From an uncultured Lachnospiraceae bacterium (GTDB lineage: Bacteria; Bacillota; Clostridia; Lachnospirales; Lachnospiraceae): DNA of 5,339 bases. Both the position numbers and the translations under genes were made by a program. Below the pieces are notes generated by a model. That model did not search any database and was not told the origin of the DNA. It was given only the letters and a program-made list of their open reading frames with translations. The stretch covers positions 1-5,339 of the forward strand of contig CAJTJZ010000083.1 of the NCBI GenBank assembly GCA_910576895.1, written 5' to 3'. Below are positions 1 to 5,339 of the stretch, piece by piece. Every line of letters starts with the position of its first letter. The first letter of the stretch is position 1.

Positions 1-1
1 G

Positions 2-1444
2 GCTATGGAGCTGGAACTGGAACTTGCAATGGAACAATATCAATATAATAAATTTGTCATGCAGGCAACATTAATTACAAGAGGAGAACAGTGGCTTAAA
101 GGAGTAGAAAAGGGAGAATATGATGTTAGCAATATGGCAGGAAATATGAATGGTATGGCAGCTTTTTTTACCTTAGATAATGTAATGCTATTTTCCAATT
201 TTCCACAAAAAATGAAATTTTCTAAGCTACTTACAGGTATTGAAATAGATAAAGTAAATTATCAATATATTACTGTAAGAAATCGAGCCTATCTTTTAAT
301 TGCAGGATTAGTAACAGGAAATGACAGTGATAATCATAGTAATAGTGATAGTAATGGCAAAGATAATAGTAAGGATACAAGCGTTTATTTATTAACAGGA
401 ATGGATATAGAAAAAATTTCAAAACAGCAGGAACAGATTATTAGTAAATTTGGAGGTGTCTATTTTGCAGCAGTTTTTATTGGCGTTTTTCTAATTTTTG
501 GTCTTTCTGCTTTTCTTACAAGACCAATAAAATCATTAACAATTGCAACAAAAAAGATTGTAGATGGAAATTATCAGGAACGAGTGAAAGTTTTTAGTGG
601 AGATGAAGTAGGACAGCTTGCCAGAAATTTTAATCAAATGGTTTGTGCTATTGAAGAAAAAATACAACAGCTTTCTGAAATTGCAAAACAAAAAGAGGAT
701 TTTGTAGCTAATTTTGCTCATGAATTAAAGACACCGCTTACTTCTATTATTGGTTATGCAAATCGAATTTATCAAAAGGAGCTTCCGAGAGAGGAACAAA
801 TACAAGCATCATGGTATATCTGGAATGAGGGAATGCGATTAGAAGCATTGGCTTTTAAATTAATGGATTTAACGGTATTAAATCATAAAAATTTTATTTT
901 ACAAGAGATGAGAGCCGATCTTCTTCTTTGGGAATTAACAGGTGATTTAGGATATTTATTAGATAAAAAGAAAATAGTGATTGATTGTTTTGTAGAACCT
1001 GCTTATATTTATGCAGAATATGATTTATTTAAAACATTATTTACAAATTTGATAGATAATGCTATAAAAGCGGGAGCAAATCATATTATAGTAAGAGGAA
1101 ATCTTAATGATAGAAATAAAAATAGAGATAATTGCATAGAAATAAAAAATATAGAAAAAAATCAAAAAAAATTAGGAATTGACTTTGATTTATATTATAT
1201 GATACAAATAGAGGATAATGGTTGTGGTATTCCAGAAAAAGAGCTAAAAAGAATTACCGAGGCATTTTATATGATAGATAAATCTAGATCAAGGAAATTG
1301 CATGGAGCAGGAATTGGACTTTCTTTAGCAGAAAAAATAGCACAAATTCATGGAAGCAATTTAAAGTTTGAGAGTGATGGAGAAAATGGTACAAAAGTGA
1401 CTCTTTGTCTAAAATGCAAAAGAGAGGGGGAAATCATAGAGTGA
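2..1444 (+). CDS. HAMP-containing sensor histidine kinase, 5' end outside the window
   Basis: This is a membrane sensor kinase of a two-component system: it autophosphorylates on a histidine and passes the phosphate to a response regulator, not seen here. Numbering from the ATG at position 5, residues 1-149 look extracytoplasmic, about 150-171 are a hydrophobic membrane helix, and about 171-225 are a HAMP linker. The HisKA H-box has His239 in NFAHELKTP. The ATPase domain shows an N-box (N348, N352), a G1 box DNGCGIP at 404-410, and a G2 box HGAGIGLS at 433-440. All key catalytic residues are present. The frame is open to the window edge and the usual first membrane helix is missing, so the real start lies upstream and the ATG at 5 is probably internal. 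The stop overlaps the GTG start of the next gene, implying translational coupling. Two oddities are an Asn/Asp/Ser-rich stretch in the sensor region and an extended Asn/Lys-rich segment between the N and G1 boxes. The family call is firm; the signal sensed is unknown. Confidence 0.93.
   Translation, partial: AMELELELAMEQYQYNKFVMQATLITRGEQWLKGVEKGEYDVSNMAGNMNGMAAFFTLDNVMLFSNFPQKMKFSKLLTGIEIDKVNYQYITVRNRAYLLIAGLVTGNDSDNHSNSDSNGKDNSKDTSVYLLTGMDIEKISKQQEQIISKFGGVYFAAVFIGVFLIFGLSAFLTRPIKSLTIATKKIVDGNYQERVKVFSGDEVGQLARNFNQMVCAIEEKIQQLSEIAKQKEDFVANFAHELKTPLTSIIGYANRIYQKELPREEQIQASWYIWNEGMRLEALAFKLMDLTVLNHKNFILQEMRADLLLWELTGDLGYLLDKKKIVIDCFVEPAYIYAEYDLFKTLFTNLIDNAIKAGANHIIVRGNLNDRNKNRDNCIEIKNIEKNQKKLGIDFDLYYMIQIEDNGCGIPEKELKRITEAFYMIDKSRSRKLHGAGIGLSLAEKIAQIHGSNLKFESDGENGTKVTLCLKCKREGEIIE
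320..376 (+). repeat. Degenerate Asn/Asp/Ser-coding low-complexity tract
   Basis: Degenerate GAT, AGT and AAT codons are repeated here, encoding residues 106-124 of the histidine kinase. The composition is almost entirely Asn, Asp, Ser, Gly and Lys. It lies in the extracytoplasmic sensor region between two segments that look like beta strands, so it is probably a flexible surface loop that expanded by slippage. The units are imperfect, and no exact tandem period was established. Confidence 0.5.
1421..1430 (+). promoter_or_regulatory. Ribosome binding site deciding a GTG start
   Basis: The purine run AGAGAGGGGG lies inside the end of the kinase gene, 10 bases before GTG at 1441. The in-frame upstream alternatives, TTG at 1405 and ATG at 1414, have no comparable purine-rich site before them. 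Starting at GTG also places a Lys-containing short tail directly before the membrane helix, which fits a membrane protein. It gives the 4-base stop/start overlap typical of coupled genes. Confidence 0.6.
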
Positions 1445-2421
1445 GTAAAGGAAAATTTTTTACGCTTATTATGATTTTTTTATCCATTTCTATTGTTTTT
1501 GGCGGATGGTTTTTAATAAGAGAATTACTAAAAAAAGAAGAAAAGGAATTGCTTAGAAGAAGTGGACAGATTTCTATGCAGTCTTCAGAATTTATTTTGC
1601 AAAAAGAGGAGGATAAGAAACAAACACAGGAAAAAAATGAAATGGAATTTGAAGAGATGACAACATTATCAGATGATGATATTGTATTTATTTTAAATGC
1701 ATGGGAGGAAGGAGGATATATTGTATTACATGAACCGCAACAGGGGCAGATGAGCATGAAACAGGCAATTACAGCAGGACTTGATTGGATTGCTTCTTTA
1801 TCAGAACAGGAAATTTTACCTTCCTTTCTTAAAGAAGGATATGGTTTTAATCAAACAAGTGCCAATCTATCTACGATAGAAATGAGAACAGATTCTGAAA
1901 AATCTTTGCTAAGTTTTTGGGAAATTTGTTATATAAGAGATGATATTAGTATTGTCTTAATGATTCATGCAGAGAGTGGACAGATCTTTAGTGCAACTAT
2001 TTCTATGAGAAACGATAAAATGCCATATGAAAGTATTAGTGAAACGATGTGTCGTATTTATATGGATGGAGTTTTAATGAAAACATTGTTTCCTTTTTTA
2101 GAGGAAGAAAAAGAAAGTTCTTTGGTATTAGAAACTTATAATATAATTTTAAAAGAAATAAAAAAAGAAACGATTTTTGGATGGATTCGATGGGATATCT
2201 ATGCAGTAGATGAGGGAGAACCTATGACAGAGATTCGTATGGGGCTTTGTACAAAATTCAATAGCCGTTATCAAAGTCTTATGGAAGAAAGTGATTCCAT
2301 CGTTGATCCACCTGTAGTATATTATGATAGTTCAGTAACAGGAGAAGAAAGCATAGTAAGAGATGATGAGGAAAAGAAAAAGAAACTAGAAGAACAATCA
2401 GAAGCAATCATGACAAAATAA
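1441..2421 (+). CDS. Single-pass membrane protein with PepSY-like extracytoplasmic region, coupled to the kinase
   Basis: I do not recognise this gene with certainty. From the GTG start it is 326 residues. A short Lys-containing N-terminus is followed by one hydrophobic helix (about 6-26) and a charged, Lys/Glu/Gln-rich linker (about 30-75). The rest is predicted to lie outside the membrane. Residues about 105-188 carry a pattern reminiscent of PepSY or YpeB-type domains: an alanine-containing helix beginning SMKQAI, then W160-EICY, and a strand ending in HAESGQIFSATI, where PepSY domains usually show a 'V-D-x-x-T/S-G-x-V' ending. Residues 246-272 form another Trp/Tyr-containing strand region, and the C-terminus (about 303-326) is highly charged. 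Its start overlaps the kinase stop, so the two are almost certainly co-expressed. By analogy with membrane proteins that tune a partner kinase, such as YycH/YycI with WalK, it may modulate that kinase. This role is inferred from position and topology only. Alternatively it is an envelope protein unrelated to signalling. Confidence 0.8.
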   Translation: MSKGKFFTLIMIFLSISIVFGGWFLIRELLKKEEKELLRRSGQISMQSSEFILQKEEDKKQTQEKNEMEFEEMTTLSDDDIVFILNAWEEGGYIVLHEPQQGQMSMKQAITAGLDWIASLSEQEILPSFLKEGYGFNQTSANLSTIEMRTDSEKSLLSFWEICYIRDDISIVLMIHAESGQIFSATISMRNDKMPYESISETMCRIYMDGVLMKTLFPFLEEEKESSLVLETYNIILKEIKKETIFGWIRWDIYAVDEGEPMTEIRMGLCTKFNSRYQSLMEESDSIVDPPVVYYDSSVTGEESIVRDDEEKKKKLEEQSEAIMTK

Positions 2422-2449
2422 TTGACAACTAAGTAACATTTTGTATAAA
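2422..2449 (+). promoter_or_regulatory. Sigma-A-type promoter for the C39-like peptidase gene
   Basis: A perfect -35 box TTGACA (2422-2427) is separated by 16 bases from TATAAA (2444-2449, within TATAAAAT). It begins at the base after the stop codon of the preceding gene, and transcription would start near 2456. No terminator separates the two genes, so the peptidase could be expressed both by read-through from the kinase operon and from this promoter. Confidence 0.65.
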
Positions 2450-2511
2450 ATTAAGAGACATCTTTCGATTATAATTAGAAAAAATTTTGGAAACAAAAGA
2501 AAGGAAAAAGT

Positions 2512-3558
2512 ATGAGAAGAAGAAAAAGAAGAAGAAGACGTAATAAAACAATATGGTTTGTTAGCAGATTTGCGACAGCAATCGTTCTTTTAGCAAGTAT
2601 TGGGATTTTTATTCATGGTTGTTTTTTATTTGGAAGTTTTTGGTTTGGAGGAAGTGAAAGTGGTTTTAGTCAGGCTAATGTAATACAAAGCTTTAAATTA
2701 AACAAGAAAGTTGCCAGTAAAGATGATAAGAAAGAGAAAACGAAAAAAAAGAAGAATAATAAGGCAAAACAGATAGAAGATTATCCAAGTTATTGTGAAT
2801 TAGAAAAAGTAGAAAAGCCAATAGAACGAAGTTTTTCAGAGGTTTTACAAAGATTACAGGAATTAGCAAAGGATGATAAAACAATTGCCAGAATTTATAA
2901 AAAGAAAGAACTTTATCCAGAAAAGCTTTTAGAAGCATTGGCAAATAATCCGGAAATGGCAGATTTTACAGAAAAATATTTAAGTAACAATGGTACAGTA
3001 AGTAGTGCTTTAACTTCTTTTGAACAAAAGCAGAAATATCCATTGTTTCTTCAATGGGATCCAAGATGGGGATATACGGAATATGGAGAGGATAGTTTTC
3101 TTGGCCTATCTGGCTGTGGTCCAACTTGTTTGTCTATGGTATTATATTATTTGACAGGGGATAAGGCATTGACCCCTGATAAAATAGCTGCTTATAGTTT
3201 AGAAAATGGTTATTATGTACAAGGAACAGGAACGGCATGGGCATTATTAGAAGATTTGCCTTCTTTATATCATATTAATGTACGTCAACTTGGTTTTAGT
3301 GAAGAAGGAATGAAAGCAGAACTTGATATGGGACATATGATTATTTGCGTTATGGGGTCGGGAGATTTTACGGTAGCAGGTCATTTTATTGTAATTTATG
3401 GTTATGATGAAAAAGGATTTATGATAAATGATCCAAATTGTGTAGCAAGAAGCAGAAAGCGATGGAAATTTACAGAAATAGAGGGACAGGTAAAAAATCT
3501 TTGGACTTATTGGGAAAGTGAAGAAGATATCGAGGGAATAGTTCACTATGTAGAGTAA
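2512..3558 (+). CDS. Membrane-anchored C39-like (Peptidase_C39_2) cysteine peptidase
   Basis: This 348-residue protein is probably an extracytoplasmic papain-fold peptidase or amidase of the C39-like group; its substrate is unknown. A very basic N-terminus (nine Arg/Lys at residues 2-10) precedes one hydrophobic segment (about 14-46) that should act as an uncleaved anchor, with the rest outside. Residues 65-90 are a Lys-rich linker and about 105-160 are helical. The catalytic domain spans about 176-335: QWDPRWG with Gln181 (oxyanion candidate), GCGPTC with Cys202 (nucleophile), GHFIVIYGYD with His291, and NDPN with Asp307. All expected catalytic residues are therefore present. There is no ABC transporter attached, so it is not a bacteriocin exporter of the classical C39 type. 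ATG at 2512 follows AGAAAGGA (2498-2505) with 6 bases of spacing, a good ribosome site. It has its own promoter but follows the kinase and PepSY-like genes on the same strand, which suggests it is an output or a partner of that system. The family is well supported; the role is inferred. Confidence 0.9.
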   Translation: MRRRKRRRRRNKTIWFVSRFATAIVLLASIGIFIHGCFLFGSFWFGGSESGFSQANVIQSFKLNKKVASKDDKKEKTKKKKNNKAKQIEDYPSYCELEKVEKPIERSFSEVLQRLQELAKDDKTIARIYKKKELYPEKLLEALANNPEMADFTEKYLSNNGTVSSALTSFEQKQKYPLFLQWDPRWGYTEYGEDSFLGLSGCGPTCLSMVLYYLTGDKALTPDKIAAYSLENGYYVQGTGTAWALLEDLPSLYHINVRQLGFSEEGMKAELDMGHMIICVMGSGDFTVAGHFIVIYGYDEKGFMINDPNCVARSRKRWKFTEIEGQVKNLWTYWESEEDIEGIVHYVE

Positions 3559-3605
3559 AATATGCAATTTTGTCAATGTGTATATATACATCACTTGATA
3601 GGCAT

Positions 3606-3663
3606 AAAGGGACTGTCGTATGTTATATCCTGTATATATTTTGTTTAATACGACAGCCTCTTT
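3606..3663. terminator. Long-loop inverted repeat between convergent genes, likely bidirectional terminator
   Basis: The arms AAAGGGACTGTCGTA (3606-3620) and TACGACAGCCTCTTT (3649-3663) pair over 15 positions. In the + transcript this leaves one A-C mismatch and one G-U pair, with a 28-base A/T-rich loop. The right arm runs into TTTATATAATTT, a modest U-rich tail for + transcripts. For - strand transcripts the U-rich tail is only the arm's own end, so termination that way would be weaker. It sits 47 bases after the peptidase stop and 20 bases beyond the methyltransferase stop, where a shared terminator is expected. The long loop is unusual for a simple intrinsic terminator. Confidence 0.6.
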
Positions 3664-3683
3664 ATATAATTTGCTTTAAGTTT

Positions 3684-4514
3684 TCATTCTTCTTCTATTT
3701 TTTGTGCAATTATGGTATCCATACAATGCTTGTGAGGGATACCTCCACTGTTGCAGTCAAATATTTCTTCTTTGCAAATATGGAATAGCCAGTCATGATA
3801 ATATTCAAACAACTCGCCTGAATACCATAGATTCCTTTTTTTTTCATTCCCTGCACTGTCTTTAGCACGCTTGATAAAAGGTTTTTCTATAAATACATTT
3901 AAAGCGTTTATGCCATTATTCACAGTATGCATTTTCAGGCTGTCACAAAGTTCTTTTCGTTCCGTTTGCTGAATGAAGTGAAACACTCCGCTACTGAATA
4001 TAATATCATATTCCGTATTGGGACGATAATCAAATAGATCGGCTTTAAAAAAGTTGACATCAACTTTGTTGTATTCTGCAAGTCTCTTTGCTTTTTCAAT
4101 GCCTTGTTCGGATATATCAAATGCAGTTACTATATAGCCACATTTTGCAAAAAAGACAGCATCCTTACCTTCGCCACAACCAATATCTAAGATACGATAA
4201 GGCTTAACCGGAGGAAGGATTTTCATGATGTCGTAGCAGATGCGATTAGGCATAAGCCCCCAGTAATATTCTTCTGTACTGTAACGCCTATCATAATCTG
4301 TTACAACACTTTCATATCCAAGCAGTGCATCTACTGTTGTATGAAGGATTGCTGCTAGTTTCGGAAGCATTTCTATATCGGGATATGCAGAATTATTTTC
4401 CCATTTTGAGACTGCTTGAAATGATATGCCAAGAGACTTAGCAAGCTGATTTTGTGTTACTCCCAATTCTTTGCGTCTTTTACAAATTACTTCTCCTGTT
4501 TTTAGATTTTCCAT
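3684..4514 (-). CDS. Xre-type HTH fused to a TehB-like SAM-dependent methyltransferase
   Basis: This 276-residue protein joins a DNA-binding domain to an enzyme. Residues 5-66 are a Cro/C1 (Xre) helix-turn-helix, including TQNQLAKSLGISFQAVSKWE and the following helix ending in DALLGY. Residues about 80-276 are a class I methyltransferase. Motif I is ILDIGCGEG (108-116), the acidic ribose-binding residue is Asp133 in VTAFDIS, Asp159 lies in KADLFDY, and YDIIFSSGVFHF (169-180) is the motif IV region. The C-terminal segment ELFEYYHDW (234-242) resembles the ELxxYYxxW stretch that I recall in TehB tellurite-resistance methyltransferases. It likely methylates a small molecule, metalloid or thiol, and may regulate its own gene; the substrate cannot be read from sequence. 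ATG at 4514 is preceded by GAAGGAGAA (complement of 4520-4528) at good spacing. Sampled lines are about 37-50% GC, against about 12-30% in the neighbouring + strand genes, which suggests a different origin. It is transcribed towards the peptidase gene, with a hairpin between them. Confidence 0.9.
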   Translation of the reverse strand: MENLKTGEVICKRRKELGVTQNQLAKSLGISFQAVSKWENNSAYPDIEMLPKLAAILHTTVDALLGYESVVTDYDRRYSTEEYYWGLMPNRICYDIMKILPPVKPYRILDIGCGEGKDAVFFAKCGYIVTAFDISEQGIEKAKRLAEYNKVDVNFFKADLFDYRPNTEYDIIFSSGVFHFIQQTERKELCDSLKMHTVNNGINALNVFIEKPFIKRAKDSAGNEKKRNLWYSGELFEYYHDWLFHICKEEIFDCNSGGIPHKHCMDTIIAQKIEEE

Positions 4515-4540
4515 TTTTATTCTCCTTCACTGATAAATTA

Positions 4541-4556
4541 AATACTGTCTTGTATT
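4541..4556. promoter_or_regulatory. Candidate operator palindrome at the methyltransferase transcription start
   Basis: AATAC and GTATT face each other across a 6-base spacer (AATACTGTCTTGTATT on the + strand). The site sits just downstream of the -10 box of the - strand promoter and covers the expected transcription start. This is a typical place for an Xre-type repressor to block its own gene. The arms are short and A/T-rich, so chance occurrence is possible. Confidence 0.35.
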
Positions 4557-4560
4557 ATCT

Positions 4561-4589
4561 ATTTTAGTATAATGAAACAGTTATCTCAA
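4561..4589 (-). promoter_or_regulatory. Predicted promoter of the HTH-methyltransferase gene
   Basis: Read on the - strand, TTGAGA (4584-4589) is followed by 17 bases and TAAAAT (4561-4566), a good sigma-A-type match with ideal spacing. An overlapping TATACT (4566-4571) could serve as an alternative -10 but lacks a convincing -35. The start point would be near 4554, giving a leader of about 40 bases before the ATG. Confidence 0.5.
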
Positions 4590-4613
4590 TAACGTAATAA
4601 GAGAATATAACAC

Positions 4614-4640
4614 AAAGATTCGCCTAACAGTTGAATCCTT
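4614..4640 (-). terminator. Weak hairpin downstream of the chemotaxis receptor gene
   Basis: AAAGATTC (4614-4621) and GAATCCTT (4633-4640) can form an 8-pair stem with one G-U pair (in the - transcript) and an 11-base loop. It lies about 50 bases after the receptor's stop on the - strand. The following bases (GTGTTATATTCTC read on -) are only moderately U-rich, so this is a weak terminator candidate. The rest of the 174-base gap holds the methyltransferase promoter and operator, and I see no gene in it. Confidence 0.3.
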
Positions 4641-4688
4641 ATAAGCTAATCTGCAAAGTATCTGTAACTATTTTGTTAGATAAGTCAA

Positions 4689-5339
4689 TTATAATTGTTT
4701 AAAAATAGAAGTTTCTTTTTTAAGCTGTAATGCAATACCTTTATTTTCATCCATTTGTTTATGAATGCGTTCCATATCGGTTGCTAAAACCTGCATATTT
4801 TCTGCTGTTCCATTAACACCAGAAACACCATCATCAATGGCAAGACTAATGGTTTGAATGGATCTTGCTATTTCTGATACAGATTCTTTTAAGGTATCTG
4901 TTTTTTCTGCAAAATTTCGCATAACTTCTTCAATATAGGTTGCATTTTCTTTATACTCATTTCCTACAGTAACAAAGTTTTGAAATTCTGGTAAAATAGA
5001 ACTTTTCATATAAGATACTAGATTTTCTGCATGTTCTGCAAGATTATGAACAGCTTTTGTAACAATAACATTAATTCTTTGAATATTATTTGCTGACTGT
5101 CTGGATTCTTCTGCAAGCTGACTAATTTCATTTGCAACAACAGCAAAGCCCTTTCCTGCTTCTCCAGCTCTGGCAGCTTCAATTGAGGCATTTAATGCCA
5201 GTAGATTTGTTTGACTTGCAACACTTAAAATATCAGAGGTTAAGGAATTAATTTGATCTACATTTTTACTATCTTCAATGGCATTATTTAATGCTGTTAA
5301 AATTTCTTTAATTTTTATATTTCTTTTGTAAATAATGAA
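4689..5339 (-). CDS. Methyl-accepting chemotaxis protein, C-terminal 216 residues (N-terminus outside the window)
   Basis: This is the cytoplasmic signalling end of a chemotaxis-type receptor, which controls the CheA kinase through CheW. The frame is open from the window edge (5339) to TAA at 4689-4691. In the visible fragment, residues about 41-79 form the conserved hairpin tip: QTNLLALNASIEAARAG followed by GKGFAVVANEISQLAEES. Glu54, Arg57 and Gly59 of the tip motif are intact. About 137 residues follow as a long heptad-type coiled coil (the returning helix), with several Gln/Glu-rich positions that could be methylation sites, although I could not assign them. The protein ends SIFKQL and has no C-terminal NWETF-like CheR/CheB tether. 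The ligand-binding part, membrane helices and HAMP are beyond the window, so the signal is unknown. An ATG at 5009 is an internal Met, not the start. The gene reads towards the methyltransferase, which has its own promoter 174 bases downstream, so they need not be one operon. Confidence 0.93.
   Translation of the reverse strand, partial: FIIYKRNIKIKEILTALNNAIEDSKNVDQINSLTSDILSVASQTNLLALNASIEAARAGEAGKGFAVVANEISQLAEESRQSANNIQRINVIVTKAVHNLAEHAENLVSYMKSSILPEFQNFVTVGNEYKENATYIEEVMRNFAEKTDTLKESVSEIARSIQTISLAIDDGVSGVNGTAENMQVLATDMERIHKQMDENKGIALQLKKETSIFKQL

Noticed and set aside
1405..1440. Upstream starts (TTG 1405, ATG 1414) for the PepSY-like gene
   Set aside because: No ribosome site precedes them. 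GTG at 1441 has a strong purine-rich site and gives the coupled 4-base overlap.
1434..1757. - strand open frame opposite the PepSY-like gene
   Set aside because: It is antisense to the coding strand, and its Ser/Phe/Cys-rich product reflects the complement of A/G-rich codons.
3579..3590. Perfect 12-base palindrome TGTATATATACA after the peptidase gene
   Set aside because: It is pure A/T alternation in an A/T-rich gap, has no loop, and probably arises by chance.
3265..3594. - strand open frame opposite the peptidase gene
   Set aside because: It lies almost wholly antisense to the catalytic domain of the C39-like peptidase; the hydrophobic, Tyr/Ile-rich product is typical of a shadow frame.
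3570..3788. Small + strand open frame (72 codons) after the peptidase gene
   Set aside because: It spans the terminator hairpin and the 3' end of the well-supported methyltransferase gene on the other strand, has no convincing ribosome site, and its product looks like random A/T-rich translation.
4686..4697. Perfect 12-base palindrome CAATTATAATTG over the receptor stop codon
   Set aside because: It is A/T-rich, has no loop or U-tract, and is not convincing as a terminator or binding site.
4689..5009. Short chemotaxis protein starting at the ATG at 5009
   Set aside because: The frame continues without a stop to the window edge and encodes the conserved receptor tip, so this Met is internal to a longer protein.

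Overview
The window comes from a low-GC Gram-positive bacterium. The neighbouring genes are strongly A/T-biased (roughly 12-30% GC in lines I counted by hand), ribosome sites are purine-rich, and the promoters are of the sigma-A type. The gene content (a HAMP histidine kinase followed by a membrane protein and an anchored C39-like peptidase, plus a chemotaxis receptor) suggests Clostridia, perhaps Lachnospiraceae. This taxonomic call is an inference from style and content, not a match to a known genome.

Left part (about 1-3600, + strand): three genes of a likely cell-envelope signalling unit. The first is the 3' portion of a sensor histidine kinase; its N-terminal membrane segment lies upstream of the window. 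It overlaps by 4 bases (GTGA) with a gene for a single-pass membrane protein whose extracytoplasmic part has a weak PepSY-like pattern. After 90 bases, which contain a near-consensus promoter placed directly after the preceding stop codon, comes a membrane-anchored C39-like cysteine peptidase with visible Gln, Cys, His and Asp active-site candidates. A response regulator would be expected just upstream but is not visible.

Middle (about 3606-3663): a long imperfect inverted repeat between convergent genes, best read as a terminator that may serve both directions.

Right part (- strand): a one-piece fusion of a Xre/Cro-type helix-turn-helix with a TehB-like class I SAM-dependent methyltransferase. 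It has its own promoter and a small palindrome at the predicted transcription start, which suggests autoregulation. Its base composition is visibly less A/T-rich than its neighbours, so it may be a more recent arrival. Further right is the C-terminal 216 residues of a methyl-accepting chemotaxis protein, truncated by the window edge.

I see no tRNA, rRNA, CRISPR array, insertion sequence or transposase. The points most worth following are the kinase/PepSY-like/C39 peptidase module and the DNA-binding TehB-like fusion with its candidate operator.
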